Shown here: piece after piece, positions 51,998 through 61,035 of the stretch
Layout: each line of letters opens with the position of its first letter
How positions within the stretch are numbered: the stretch's first letter is position 1
Source of the DNA: Deltaproteobacteria bacterium
GTDB lineage: Bacteria; JAGRBM01; JAHCIT01
Length of the DNA: 64,000 nt
NCBI GenBank assembly: GCA_026129095.1
Contig: JAHCIT010000010.1
Coordinates: forward strand, 62,001-126,000
Reading direction: 5' to 3'
Position numbers and translations under genes: made by a program
Notes under the pieces: model-generated
Told to the model about the DNA's origin: nothing
Seen by the model: only the letters and a program-made list of their open reading frames with translations
Databases searched by the model: none

Positions 51998-52146
51998 GAC
52001 GGAAGGCAAGGTGAATGACCGGCTGCCGGTTCGTCAATGTGCTGAAGCGAGGGAAGGGGGTTCGCCAGACGGCTCTCAACCGGCTAGTATCGAAACCATG
52101 CAGGCATGGCGTTAGTGGCCATCCAGTTACGGGGCGTTGGAAGAAG

Positions 52147-52695
52147 ATGATGACGCAGAAATATCCAATGGGCATGACCAGTGCGGCCATTCTGGCCGCC
52201 ATGTGTTTGCTGCTTGCTGCCGGGTCAGCCGGCGCGAAAATGTACAAATATACTGATGATGACGGGCAAGTACATGTCGTCGATTCCATGAACAAGGTGC
52301 CACCGAAATACCGGCAGCAGATGGAACTCCGCCGTCCGGCTGGAGTGCCGTCTGCTCCACCCGCCGAGGAGGCAAAGACGGAGGGCGGAGAGGAGGGCGC
52401 CGCCAAACCGGCCGAGGGGGAAGCTGCCAAGGAAGGCGAGAAGAAGCCGGATGGTCCGGTCAAAGATGAAAAATACTGGCGGGGGCGGATCGAGAAGTGC
52501 GAGCGCGACCTCCGTACGGTCGAGCACCGCGAGGGTCTGCTCAGTGAGGAACTCACGGGTGCCGAGGCCGGTGCCGAGGAGCGTTTCAAGGAACTCGAAA
52601 AGACCCGGGCGCAGCTCCAGGATTTCAGGCGGCAGTGCGCCGCCATCCGTGAGGAAGGGCGCAAGGCCGGAGCACCTGCGGGCTGGCTCCGCTGA
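52147..52695 (+). CDS. DUF4124-domain exported protein
   Basis: A protein of 182 residues. A signal peptide (hydrophobic core SAAILAAMCLLLAAGSA, cleavage after AGA) is followed by the DUF4124 motif KMYKYTDDDGQVHVVDSMNKVP. The middle is Glu/Lys/Ala-rich, and the C-terminus is a coiled-coil-like segment (residues about 110-165). ATG 52147 and the adjacent ATG 52150 both follow GGAAGAAG. DUF4124 proteins are periplasmic or envelope proteins of unknown job. Confidence 0.78.
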   Translation: MMTQKYPMGMTSAAILAAMCLLLAAGSAGAKMYKYTDDDGQVHVVDSMNKVPPKYRQQMELRRPAGVPSAPPAEEAKTEGGEEGAAKPAEGEAAKEGEKKPDGPVKDEKYWRGRIEKCERDLRTVEHREGLLSEELTGAEAGAEERFKELEKTRAQLQDFRRQCAAIREEGRKAGAPAGWLR

Positions 52696-52739
52696 CAATG
52701 GAAGAAGGGCAGGGCCGCCCTTCATTGAGTTTGATTCAG

Positions 52740-52764
52740 GCGCCGCCGGAATATCCGGCGGCGC
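52740..52764 (+). terminator. Strong hairpin after the DUF4124 gene
   Basis: A perfect 11-bp stem (GCGCCGCCGGA / TCCGGCGGCGC) with a 3-base loop sits 45 bases past the stop. A second, smaller stem (AAGGGC / GCCCTT, 52705-52722) precedes it. Only a short T-poor tail follows, so it is a weak Rho-independent terminator or an attenuating hairpin. It argues that the next gene starts at 52788, after the hairpin. Confidence 0.55.
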
Positions 52765-52787
52765 TGTCATTTGAGGCAGGTATCGGG

Positions 52788-54530
52788 ATGGAAGCCGTAC
52801 GTTTCTGGTGCAGGGAGCCGCTCCGCATGCTGGCACTGGTTGTGGCCCTGTCAATGGTGCCGGTGCTGGAGGCCCGTGCCAGCCAGATAGGCATCGGCGG
52901 TTATGAAGCCTCCGGAGTGGGTGATGCCGGAACCATTGCGAAGTTCCAGTCGGAGTTCGAGAAGGCGCTCCGGGAGGCGGGGATTGCGCCGGTTTCACTC
53001 GCCATGCAGCGGCCGTGCCCGGATATCGGGTGCTGGGCCGCCCGCGCCCGTGCGCAGGGCGTCCAGCAGTTCATCCTGGTGGACATTGAGGGTTTCCGTT
53101 CGTCGGGATTCGTGGTGACCGCCAAGGTATACGAGGTCCGGCGCGGCTCGCAACTGTTCCGGGAAAAGACGGAAATCCCCGACACCGTGCAGTCTGAGCT
53201 GCTTCTGACGCGGATGGTCGCGGCCATTGTCCGGCAGATCGGTGGCGGCTCCGCCGGTTCTGATCCGTCGGCAGCCAAGCGCAAGTCTCAGGTCCGTGTG
53301 CTGGGAATCCCGCCGGGGCGGGGCGTGTTGCTGAACAACATTCCGCTCTCGGAGCCGGACCGGCCGCTCACCGTGGAACCCGGCCGCCAGCGGCTCGTCA
53401 TCAGCGCCGGTGACGGGGCTAAGTCCCGCGAGTTCGATGTCCTTCCGGGCGAGATGTATACGCTGGAGTTCACGTCGCTGGATGACATGCAGGCGGTTGA
53501 CCCGGCCTCGCTGGCTGCCGTTCTGGAACTCCGGAGCCTTCCGACGGACGCACGGGTCCGGCTGGATGGAACCGACCTTCCCAACCAGGCCACCCATGAA
53601 ATCATGGCAGGAGCACACACACTCGTCATCGAGCGGCTTGGATACGAGAAGATGGAACTCCCTTTCCGTGCGAATCCCGGCCAGCAGGTGCTGGTACCGG
53701 TGGCTCTGGTCCCGCTGGGCGGTCCGGTTCCGGCGCAGCAGGCGGCGCAGGATCCCGGCCTCCGGCAGCGGGTCGGCCTGCTACCGGTGACGGGCAGCCT
53801 CGACGGGATTCTGCAGGAACGGGTCATGGACGCCGCCCGGTATGCCGGTGAACTCGCTGCCAAGGTCCAGTACGTGAGCCCCGAACAGGTAGCCGCCGCC
53901 CTCGGCATGGAACCGGTGCGACTCGCATCCGAAAACCAGAAATGCGTGACCGGACTGTGCACGTCGAAGCTCCTGAAACCGGCGGCACTTGCCCGCTATG
54001 TGGATATCCGGGTGCGCCAGTCCGGTCCGGACTGGGTGGTGCGGGCCGTGCTGTATTCCACGGTGCAGGGCGAACGGGTTGATGGCATTGAAATCCCCTA
54101 CGGCGGATCGAGTGCGGATCTGCCGTGGATCGTGTTCGATGCCGTGCGGCACCTGCTCGGTGATGCCGACATGGCTGGAATGACACGGATCGAAATCCCG
54201 GCGGCAGCAGAAGACCTCGCCGAGGATTTTTCGGTCGTCCTGAACGGGGCTCCGCTCACGTTCAGTCCGGATGAAAGCGGCCGCCAGGTCAGCCGCGAGG
54301 TGACGTCCGGCCAGGGCCGGCTTGCCGTGACTGCCGGCGGCGAAACCGCCGAAAGGCGGATCTGGCTGCGGACCGGTGTGCCGTTTGTGCTGGAACTGGC
54401 AGCTTCTCGAACCGATGGAGGCGAGCCGGAGCCGGCTATTGTCCGCCCACCGCCCCCTTCTCCCGCCAGCGCCAAGGCTGTTGATGGCAAGGGCAAGGGA
54501 AAAAACGGGAAAACACAGAAGACAAACTGA
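52788..54530 (+). CDS. PEGA-domain exported protein
   Basis: A protein of 580 residues from ATG 52788. A signal peptide (MLALVVALSMVPVLEARA) is followed by a domain resembling the N-terminus of FlgO/TolB-like proteins (IGIGGYEASGV...). About 240-310 is a PEGA-type repeat (RSLPTDARVRLDGTDLPNQ... AGAHTLVIERLGYE). A later domain (310-470) is alpha/beta, and the last 50 residues are Pro/Lys-rich. An upstream ATG at 52698 is in frame but would place the hairpin inside the coding region and lacks a signal peptide at its start. Confidence 0.75.
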   Translation: MEAVRFWCREPLRMLALVVALSMVPVLEARASQIGIGGYEASGVGDAGTIAKFQSEFEKALREAGIAPVSLAMQRPCPDIGCWAARARAQGVQQFILVDIEGFRSSGFVVTAKVYEVRRGSQLFREKTEIPDTVQSELLLTRMVAAIVRQIGGGSAGSDPSAAKRKSQVRVLGIPPGRGVLLNNIPLSEPDRPLTVEPGRQRLVISAGDGAKSREFDVLPGEMYTLEFTSLDDMQAVDPASLAAVLELRSLPTDARVRLDGTDLPNQATHEIMAGAHTLVIERLGYEKMELPFRANPGQQVLVPVALVPLGGPVPAQQAAQDPGLRQRVGLLPVTGSLDGILQERVMDAARYAGELAAKVQYVSPEQVAAALGMEPVRLASENQKCVTGLCTSKLLKPAALARYVDIRVRQSGPDWVVRAVLYSTVQGERVDGIEIPYGGSSADLPWIVFDAVRHLLGDADMAGMTRIEIPAAAEDLAEDFSVVLNGAPLTFSPDESGRQVSREVTSGQGRLAVTAGGETAERRIWLRTGVPFVLELAASRTDGGEPEPAIVRPPPPSPASAKAVDGKGKGKNGKTQKTN

Positions 54531-54533
54531 CCG

Positions 54534-54938
54534 CTACTCTTCGCTCTCCAGGTGTTCGATCAGTTCCCGGTATTCCTCGGCAGTCTTGAGATCCTTGATC
54601 TCGGAAGCGTCGTCAGGCGTCAGGGTGAACAGCCATCCGTCTTCCCACGGATCATCCACCAGCAGCGAGGGGTTTTCTATCAGGTCGGAGTTGACCGCCT
54701 GGACCTCCCCGGTGAGAGGGGCGATCAGCTCGGTTGAGCCTTTCTCTTCGCTTTCCAGTTCGCCGCAGTCGCCGCTGGCCTCCACGGCATCGCCCTCGGC
54801 CGGCAATGTTATGGAGAGGATCTCCCCCAGCCGCTCGGCAGCGAAAGCAGTAATACCGATGCGCACGGTCGAGTCATCCTCGATATCGCACCAGAAATGA
54901 TCCTCGGTATATTTGAGATGCTTGGGAACCTTTGCCAT
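54534..54938 (-). CDS. gcvH: Glycine cleavage H-like lipoyl carrier protein
   Basis: A protein of 134 residues. The barrel core (HFWCDIEDDSTVRIGITAFAAERLGE) and the lipoyl-lysine hairpin (SEEKGSTELIAPLTGEV, Lys66) align with GcvH. It shuttles aminomethyl groups between the P and T proteins. No gcvP, gcvT or lipoate ligase gene is adjacent, so the assignment of role rests on the fold alone; a lipoyl-synthesis or stand-alone H-like carrier is possible. Start at ATG 54938; convergent with the PEGA gene, three bases apart. Confidence 0.82.
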   Translation of the reverse strand: MAKVPKHLKYTEDHFWCDIEDDSTVRIGITAFAAERLGEILSITLPAEGDAVEASGDCGELESEEKGSTELIAPLTGEVQAVNSDLIENPSLLVDDPWEDGWLFTLTPDDASEIKDLKTAEEYRELIEHLESEE

Positions 54939-54989
54939 GACGGGGCGACGGATAATTGCGCTCTGCGCCGGGGTCAAGAAGGGCTGGCG

Positions 54990-55030
54990 AAAAGCAGGAA
55001 CGGCGGTCCACTTGGGGGCCGCCGTTCCTG
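54990..55030 (-). terminator. Rho-independent terminator of dnaK
   Basis: On the minus strand a perfect 12-bp stem (CAGGAACGGCGG / CCGCCGTTCCTG) with a 12-base loop starts 17 bases after the dnaK stop and is followed by CTTTTCG. It separates dnaK from gcvH. Confidence 0.85.
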
Positions 55031-55047
55031 AAGCCTGATAGTAGGGC

Positions 55048-56961
55048 TTAGTTCACGTCGCGGAAGTCGGCATCGACGACCTTGCCGTCCTTGCCGGTCT
55101 TCTCCTCTGCTGCGGGCTCGCCGTTGCCGCCGCCGGGAGGCGGCGTACCTGCGGCCTGGGCGTTCTTGTACATCAGCTCGGCAGCTTTGTGGGAAACCCG
55201 GGTCAGTTCCTCGTTGGCCGCACGGATCTTGTCCGCGTCGCGTGAGTCGAGCGCCACCTTGGCATCGGCGACGGCCTTTTCGATCTCGACCACTTCCGTA
55301 GCCGGCAGCTTTTCCTTGTTATCGGCCAGCAGCTTTTCCAGCTGCGCGACCGAGCCGTCGAGCCGGTTGCGCTCATCGATCTCCTCGCGCCGTTTCTTGT
55401 CCTCGGCCGCATTTGCTTCGGCATCCTTGACCATCTTGTCGATCTCGTCCTTCGACAGGCCGCTCGACGCGGTGATCTTGATCTGCTGTTCCTTGCCCGT
55501 GGCACGGTCCTTGGCTGAAACCGACAGGATGCCGTTGGCATCGAGGTCGAAGGTGACCTCGATCTGTGGCACCCCGCGAGGGGCTTGTGGCAGTCCGGTC
55601 AGATGGAACCGGCCCAGGGTCTTGTTGTGCTCGGCCAGTTCGCGCTCGCCCTGGAGGACGTGGATCTCCACCGATGTCTGGCTGTCTGAAGCGGTGGAGA
55701 ACACCTCGGTCTTGCGGGTCGGGATGGTCGTATTCCGCTCGATCAGCTTGGTGCTGACGCCGCCCAGCGTTTCGATGCCGAGCGACAGTGGCGTCACGTC
55801 GAGGAGGAGCACGTCCTTCACCGACTTGTCGCCCTGTAGCACGCCGCCCTGGATCGCCGCACCCACAGCGACCACCTCATCGGGGTTCACCGAACGGTTG
55901 GGCTCCTTGCCGAAGAACTTCTTGACCGCTTCGATCACCATCGGTGTGCGGGTGGATCCGCCCACCATTACCACCTCGTCGATCTGGCTGGTGGAAAGCC
56001 CTGCGTCGGCCAGAGCCTTGCGGCAGGGTTCCAACGTGCGCTCGACGAGGGGGCGGACCATTTCCTCGAACCGGGCGCGGGTCAGTGTCACGTTGAGATG
56101 CTTGGGGCCAGTGTTGTCGGCGGTTAGAAACGGCAGGCTGACCTCCGTCTCCTTGGTGGAGGACAGTTCGATCTTGGCCTTTTCAGCCGCTTCCTTGAGC
56201 CGCTGCATGACCATCGGATCGTTCGAGACGTCCATGCCGTTGCTCTTCTTGAACTCGTCCACAAGCCACTGCATGACCACATGGTCGAAATCGTCGCCGC
56301 CGAGCAGCGTGTCGCCGTTGGTGGCCTTCACCTCGACAACGCCGTCACCCACTTCGAGCACGGAGATATCGAAAGTGCCGCCGCCAAGGTCATAGACAGC
56401 GATCTTTTCTTCTTTCTTCTTGTCGATTCCGTAGGCGAGGGCTGCTGCCGTCGGCTCGTTGATGATCCGCTTGACGTCGAGGCCAGCGATGCGCCCGGCA
56501 TCCTTGGTTGCCTGGCGCTGCGAATCGTTGAAGTAGGCCGGAACGGTGATAACGGCTTCGGTCACGGGCTCGCCAAGATAGGCCTCGGCAGCCGCCTTGA
56601 GTTTGCCGAGCACCTGCGCACTCACTTCCGGCGGCGCCAGCTTGCGGTCATGGACCTTGAACCACACGTCGCCATTGTCGGCGCCGATGAGCTGGTAGGG
56701 AACCTTCTTTTCCCGCTCGGGGATTTCCTTCATCTTGCGGCCGATGAACCGCTTGGACGAATAGATCGTGTTCTGCGGGTTCATGATCGCCTGACGGCGG
56801 GCAGCCTGCCCCGCGATGATCTCGCCATCCTTTGTGTAGGCAACCACGGACGGGGTTGTCCGCGAGCCCTCCTGGTTGGCGATCACCTTCGCCTCGCCGC
56901 CTTCCATCACGGCGACGCACGAATTGGTCGTGCCGAGGTCGATACCGATCATCTTGCCCAT
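55048..56961 (-). CDS. dnaK: Chaperone DnaK (Hsp70)
   Basis: A protein of 637 residues, the usual length. The N-terminus [15 protein letters not shown] and the phosphate loop [13 protein letters not shown] identify the ATPase domain. The substrate-binding domain has [14 protein letters not shown], and the C-terminus is Gly/Pro-rich ending DADFRDVN. Start ATG 56961 is the family start; the frame continues upstream to 57033 without homology. grpE, dnaJ and hrcA are not adjacent, and no CIRCE element is seen upstream. A clear terminator follows. Confidence 0.97.
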   Translation of the reverse strand: MGKMIGIDLGTTNSCVAVMEGGEAKVIANQEGSRTTPSVVAYTKDGEIIAGQAARRQAIMNPQNTIYSSKRFIGRKMKEIPEREKKVPYQLIGADNGDVWFKVHDRKLAPPEVSAQVLGKLKAAAEAYLGEPVTEAVITVPAYFNDSQRQATKDAGRIAGLDVKRIINEPTAAALAYGIDKKKEEKIAVYDLGGGTFDISVLEVGDGVVEVKATNGDTLLGGDDFDHVVMQWLVDEFKKSNGMDVSNDPMVMQRLKEAAEKAKIELSSTKETEVSLPFLTADNTGPKHLNVTLTRARFEEMVRPLVERTLEPCRKALADAGLSTSQIDEVVMVGGSTRTPMVIEAVKKFFGKEPNRSVNPDEVVAVGAAIQGGVLQGDKSVKDVLLLDVTPLSLGIETLGGVSTKLIERNTTIPTRKTEVFSTASDSQTSVEIHVLQGERELAEHNKTLGRFHLTGLPQAPRGVPQIEVTFDLDANGILSVSAKDRATGKEQQIKITASSGLSKDEIDKMVKDAEANAAEDKKRREEIDERNRLDGSVAQLEKLLADNKEKLPATEVVEIEKAVADAKVALDSRDADKIRAANEELTRVSHKAAELMYKNAQAAGTPPPGGGNGEPAAEEKTGKDGKVVDADFRDVN

Positions 56962-57234
56962 TGCCTTTATGCCTGCCTCTCTGTGAAATCTTGGGCGGAA
57001 CTGCGGCCGTCCCGTCCGCCGTAAACTAAGCACCTGACCGGTGGCGTCAAGGGAAACGGGGCGTATTATTTCGGGAAGCGCCGCCTGTTTTTTCTTAACT
57101 ATTTCAACAGGTTAGGGAGCCCCTTTAGGCCCCTTCCCCGGTCCGGGCCTTTGCGCGTTGCGCTAAACCCGTATAAAAGTGGTTTCCCGCCCGGAACAGG
57201 CGGAAAACCCAAACCGCACGGAACCCTCACGACT

Positions 57235-58152
57235 ATGGTGGACAAGCTCAAGAAAATCTGGATGAACGGCAAGCTGGTGGACTGGGACAATGCCCAGGTC
57301 CATGTGCTGTCCCATGCCCTGCACTACGGAACGAGCGTATTCGAGGGCGTCCGGTCGTACGAGCTGGCTGATGGGGGACGGGGCGTGTTCCGGCTCAAGG
57401 AACACACCAAACGCCTGTTCGAGTCGGCCCGGATCCTCCTGATGACGATCCCGTATACCGAGGACCAGATCAATGATGCGATTCTGGAAACCCTGAAGGC
57501 GAACGACGTGAAGGGTGCCTATATCCGCCCGATCGCGTTTATCGGCGAGGGGGCCATGGGCCTGTATGCCGTAAACAATCCGGTCACCGTGTCGATTTCC
57601 TGCTGGGTGTGGGGTGCCTACCTGGGGGAGGAGGGCGTCCGTAACGGTATTCGCGGCAAGGTGTCCTCCTATGCGCGGATGCACGTCAACACGCATATGA
57701 CCAAATCCAAGGCCGGCGGGAACTACATCAACTCGATCCTCGCCAAGCGCGAGGTGTCGCTTGCCGGTTACGAGGAAGCGATCATGCTTGACACGGACGG
57801 CTACGTGTCTGAGTGCTCTGGTGAGAACATCTATGTCGTCAAGGACGGCGTGATCAAAACCCCGCCCCTTACCGCCGTGCTGAACGGCATCACGCGTAAT
57901 TCGGTCATCCGAATCGCCAGGGACGAGGGACTCACGCTCGTGGAGGGCCGGTTCACCCGGGACGAGATGTACGTGGCCGACGAGGTGTTCATGAGCGGCA
58001 CGGCGGCGGAACTGACGCCGATCCGCGAGATTGACGACCGTCCGGTCGGAACGGGCAAACCGGGACCGGTGACGAAGCTGCTCCAGGAACGTTACCGGCA
58101 GGCAGTCACGGGTGCGCTCCCCAAGTATGCCGACTGGGTGACCCGTTTCTAG
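57235..58152 (+). CDS. ilvE: Branched-chain amino-acid aminotransferase
   Basis: A protein of 305 residues, fold type IV PLP enzyme. HYGTSVFEG (30-38) and the PLP lysine in KSKAGGNY (Lys159) are present, along with SECSGENIY and GITRNSVI. It interconverts leucine, isoleucine and valine with their keto acids. ATG 57235 has no clear Shine-Dalgarno. A weak promoter-like pair (TTGCGC at 57151, TATAAA at 57172, spacing 15) lies upstream. Divergent from dnaK across 273 bases. Confidence 0.95.
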   Translation: MVDKLKKIWMNGKLVDWDNAQVHVLSHALHYGTSVFEGVRSYELADGGRGVFRLKEHTKRLFESARILLMTIPYTEDQINDAILETLKANDVKGAYIRPIAFIGEGAMGLYAVNNPVTVSISCWVWGAYLGEEGVRNGIRGKVSSYARMHVNTHMTKSKAGGNYINSILAKREVSLAGYEEAIMLDTDGYVSECSGENIYVVKDGVIKTPPLTAVLNGITRNSVIRIARDEGLTLVEGRFTRDEMYVADEVFMSGTAAELTPIREIDDRPVGTGKPGPVTKLLQERYRQAVTGALPKYADWVTRF

Positions 58153-58268
58153 GCGGCAGGTTCCCGGGCGGATAGCGGAAAACCCTGCGTCTTTCAGGTT
58201 CCATCCGGAACCGGGATAATCAGATCTGTGCCGGACTGTTCGTCTGCCGGCGTTAAGGAGAAACGGCT

Positions 58269-59090
58269 GTGAAGAATCTCAGGGGCAAACTTGCGGTTGT
58301 GACCGGCGCATCGAGCGGCATCGGCCGGGCGACGGCATTGGCGCTGGCGGACAGGGGTTGCGATCTGGCGCTGGCGGACGTGAACGAGGCTGGCCTCGCC
58401 GAGACGGCGAAACTCGTTGCCTCCAGCGGGAGCAAGGTGAGCCGGCATCTGGTGGATGTGGCCCGGAAGGACCTGATGGAACTGTTCGCCGCCGAGGTTG
58501 CCAGGACCCACGGCCGGGTGAATATCGTCATCAACAATGCCGGTGTATCGGTCACAGCACCGTTCGAAAAACACACGCTCGAGGATTTCGAATGGATCGT
58601 CGGGATCAACTTCTGGGGCGTCGTTTACGGCTGCAAGTTCTTCCTTCCGCACCTGAAAGCGGCGGGTGAGGGCCATATCGTCAATATTTCCAGCGTGTTT
58701 GGCCTGATCGGGCTGCCATCGCAGTCATCCTATGCCGCGACCAAGTTCGCCGTCCGGGGATTCAGTGAATCGCTCCGGGCCGAACTCACGGGCCAGAATA
58801 TCGGCGTTACCTGCGTTCACCCCGGCGGAATCAATACCAACATCGTCAAGAGCGCCCGGTTCTCCGAGGAGATGGCCCAGCAGATGCGCGTCAAGGCCGT
58901 GAAGTTCTTCGAGACGAAAGCCCTGCCGCCCTCGTCTGTGGCGAACGCGATCGTCCGGGGCATCCGGAACAATGAGGCACGGGTGCTGGTGGCCCGCGAG
59001 ACGTTCGCCATTGATCTGGTGAAACGGGTATTCCCGGTCTGGGCGAGCGAACTGGTCGGCCGGAACCGGGACCGTTTCATGGGCAAGTAG
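58269..59090 (+). CDS. Short-chain dehydrogenase/reductase
   Basis: A protein of 273 residues, classical SDR. The cofactor loop is TGASSGIG (13-20), followed by NNAG, the catalytic Ser in VNISS and the YxxxK pair in SYAATK. The Asp-Val after the second strand (LADVN) favours NAD(H). The substrate is unknown. GTG 58269 has AAGGAG about 8 bases upstream. A short hairpin without T-tract lies at 58197-58212. Confidence 0.9.
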   Translation: MKNLRGKLAVVTGASSGIGRATALALADRGCDLALADVNEAGLAETAKLVASSGSKVSRHLVDVARKDLMELFAAEVARTHGRVNIVINNAGVSVTAPFEKHTLEDFEWIVGINFWGVVYGCKFFLPHLKAAGEGHIVNISSVFGLIGLPSQSSYAATKFAVRGFSESLRAELTGQNIGVTCVHPGGINTNIVKSARFSEEMAQQMRVKAVKFFETKALPPSSVANAIVRGIRNNEARVLVARETFAIDLVKRVFPVWASELVGRNRDRFMGK

Positions 59091-59242
59091 CCTGCATAAA
59101 AGCCTATAAGCACCCGCCCGCCGGGCATCACCCTTGCCAGGACGGCCTGGAAGGACGAGTTTAATCCTTGTGGAGATGATACCGGTGCTGTGACGGGAAT
59201 CATCTTCGGGAAACGTACCGGAAAGTAGTCTGTCAGCTGACC

Positions 59243-60457
59243 ATGCCGCTGTTTGATTTCAAATCGGTCGATTCGCGCGGGCATCCCTATGAGGGGCGAA
59301 TGGCTGCCGCGTCCGCATCGGAAGTGCGGGAGACTCTTGAAGGACGGGGTTTTGTCCGGATTTCGGTCCAGGAATACACGCAGGACGACAGGATCCCGCC
59401 TGCTGCCGCCCCCGTCCGCCAGATGGGCCGCCTCAGCCGGGGCGAAGTGGACCGGATGGAGGGGCCCGACAACCCGGCCCCCGGTATTGACCTTGAGACG
59501 ATCGGCACAAGCGATGCCGAAAACGCCGAAATACGCACCGTCATGCAGGGGTTACGCCGGAGCGCACTCTGGTTCCTGGCGCTCCGCATGGCGATTTTCG
59601 GGCTTGTCGCGCTGCTGCTGGCTGCGGGCATGGGGGTGGTGGATATCTCAGTGCCTGACCAGACGGTTCTCTTTGTAATCGCGCTGGTCCTGTTGGTGGT
59701 TCAGTTCGCGCTGGTCCGGTCGGCCCGGCGGGGTCCGCTTGCGCCGCTCGCCGAGTGGCAGCGTTTGAGGCAGAAGGCCCAGTACCGGAAAGCCGCCATG
59801 CTCCTGGAGCGGGTGCATTCACAGTCGGTATTCATCCGCCGTGTGCTGCCCGAGGGGTATTACCACGGCGAACTGGCGATCCTGTATGCGATGGATGGCG
59901 ACCGCTCCCGCGCATTCGAGGAACTCGCCCGCGCCGAGGCGGCCCGGCTGAGGGAACCGTTCCTTTCCTACCGAAAGGCGACCGTTTACCGGGCATTGAA
60001 GGAGTTTGCTGAAGCCGAGCAGCATTACCGGCGGGCACTGGAGATCGATCCCGGCTCGTCGATGCTCCGGGCCGAACTGGCCCTGCTCTATCTGGAGGCC
60101 GGACGGGATTTCGACCAGGCCGAAAACCTGCTCAAGGAGGCGCTCACGCAGGGGGGCTCTCCGCGCAGCATTGGCCTCCTGACCGGGTATCTCGGAGCGG
60201 TGTCATTCCGCCGAGGTCGGATTGACGAGGCGGACCGGAACATTGAGGAGGGGCTGAGGAACCTGATGCCGATACGGGGCCTGTCACCGCTCTCTGGTGT
60301 CGCTGCCGAGCTTTTCTACTACCGGGCGCTCGTCCAGAAGGCCCTTGGACACCGGCGGCGTGCGCTTCGGGCGCTCCGCCAGGCACGGAAGAATACCCAC
60401 GATCCACAGCTCCTGAGCCGCATTTCCAGTGCTGAAAAGGAGATACGGGGCACCTGA
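59243..60457 (+). CDS. GspF-like N-terminus, membrane hairpin and TPR protein
   Basis: A protein of 404 residues. The first 45 resemble the N-terminal arm of type II secretion F proteins (FDFKSVDSRGHPYEGRMAA...VRETLEGRGF). Residues about 108-158 contain two membrane helices separated by a short loop. The rest is cytoplasmic and TPR-rich (for example AEAEQHYRRALEIDPGSSMLRAELALLYLEAG). Start at ATG 59243. No secretion genes are nearby. A membrane-bound TPR adaptor is the most that can be said. Confidence 0.72.
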   Translation: MPLFDFKSVDSRGHPYEGRMAAASASEVRETLEGRGFVRISVQEYTQDDRIPPAAAPVRQMGRLSRGEVDRMEGPDNPAPGIDLETIGTSDAENAEIRTVMQGLRRSALWFLALRMAIFGLVALLLAAGMGVVDISVPDQTVLFVIALVLLVVQFALVRSARRGPLAPLAEWQRLRQKAQYRKAAMLLERVHSQSVFIRRVLPEGYYHGELAILYAMDGDRSRAFEELARAEAARLREPFLSYRKATVYRALKEFAEAEQHYRRALEIDPGSSMLRAELALLYLEAGRDFDQAENLLKEALTQGGSPRSIGLLTGYLGAVSFRRGRIDEADRNIEEGLRNLMPIRGLSPLSGVAAELFYYRALVQKALGHRRRALRALRQARKNTHDPQLLSRISSAEKEIRGT

Positions 60458-60493
60458 ATTCCCTTGGTGCCTGCCAGTTGTTACTACTACGCA

Positions 60494-60814
60494 ATGACCG
60501 AATCCGAATATCTGATAGCCGTTGATGATTTCCTGCGACGCATCGAGGATGCCGTCGATGCGCTGGGCCGCGAGGATATCGAACTGTCGCCCGGCGACGG
60601 CAAGCTCTCCATTGATTTCGAGGACGGCAGCAAGCTGATCCTGAGCCGCCAGCGGGCCGTGCAGCAGATCTGGCTCGCCGAGCCCAGGGGCGGCTGGCAC
60701 TATTCGGCCGGAAGCGGAGGCCGCTGGCTGTGTGACAAGCGGGGGACGGATCTCGTGCGAGATCTGGAAACGCTTGTCGGTGCCAGGCTGGGTAAGCCGG
60801 TAAAGCTCGAATAG
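60494..60814 (+). CDS. cyaY: Frataxin homologue (CyaY)
   Basis: A protein of 106 residues, the family's size. An acidic first helix (TESEYLIAVDDFLRRIEDAVDAL) precedes the sheet with DFEDGSKLILSRQ...QQIWLAEPRGGWHYSAG, the frataxin signature. CyaY binds iron and tunes Fe-S assembly by IscS. ATG 60494 fits the family start; ATG-like GTG further upstream is in frame but unsupported. Confidence 0.92.
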   Translation: MTESEYLIAVDDFLRRIEDAVDALGREDIELSPGDGKLSIDFEDGSKLILSRQRAVQQIWLAEPRGGWHYSAGSGGRWLCDKRGTDLVRDLETLVGARLGKPVKLE

Positions 60815-60856
60815 GCCCGATTGTCCCCGCAGGGCAATCCCGCCTACACTTCCTCC

Positions 60857-61021
60857 ATGTTTCCCGTCGAGGAAAAAGTCCGCCAGCAGAAGCTCAAATG
60901 GGCGCGGCTTGCCGCAGACCGGCTGGCCTGCGAATCGGTCTGCCGGTTCCTGCTGAACCTGAACCGCGGCGAAGCGTGCGAACGTGCCCGCTACCTGCAC
61001 GCCATCCCTGGCGGCAGGTAG
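60857..61021 (+). CDS. Small hypothetical protein after cyaY
   Basis: A 54-residue frame, 42 bases after cyaY, running MFPVEEKVRQQKLKW... and rich in Arg, Leu and Cys (Cys25, Cys29, Cys41). It has no membrane segment and no recognisable family. The frame is short and there is no clear Shine-Dalgarno, but its helical composition and position are consistent with a real gene. Its stop is 15 bases from the stop of the convergent crotonase gene. Confidence 0.35.
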   Translation: MFPVEEKVRQQKLKWARLAADRLACESVCRFLLNLNRGEACERARYLHAIPGGR

Positions 61022-61035
61022 TTCTTTCCGTATCC

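Noticed and set aside
56962-57234. Possible CIRCE or heat-shock promoter between dnaK and ilvE
   Set aside because: No TTAGCACTC-N9-GAGTGCTAA and no good sigma-32 pair found; only weak TTGACG-like elements.
58197-58212. GGTTCC-ATCC-GGAACC hairpin after ilvE
   Set aside because: Stem of six with no T-tract; too weak to call a terminator.
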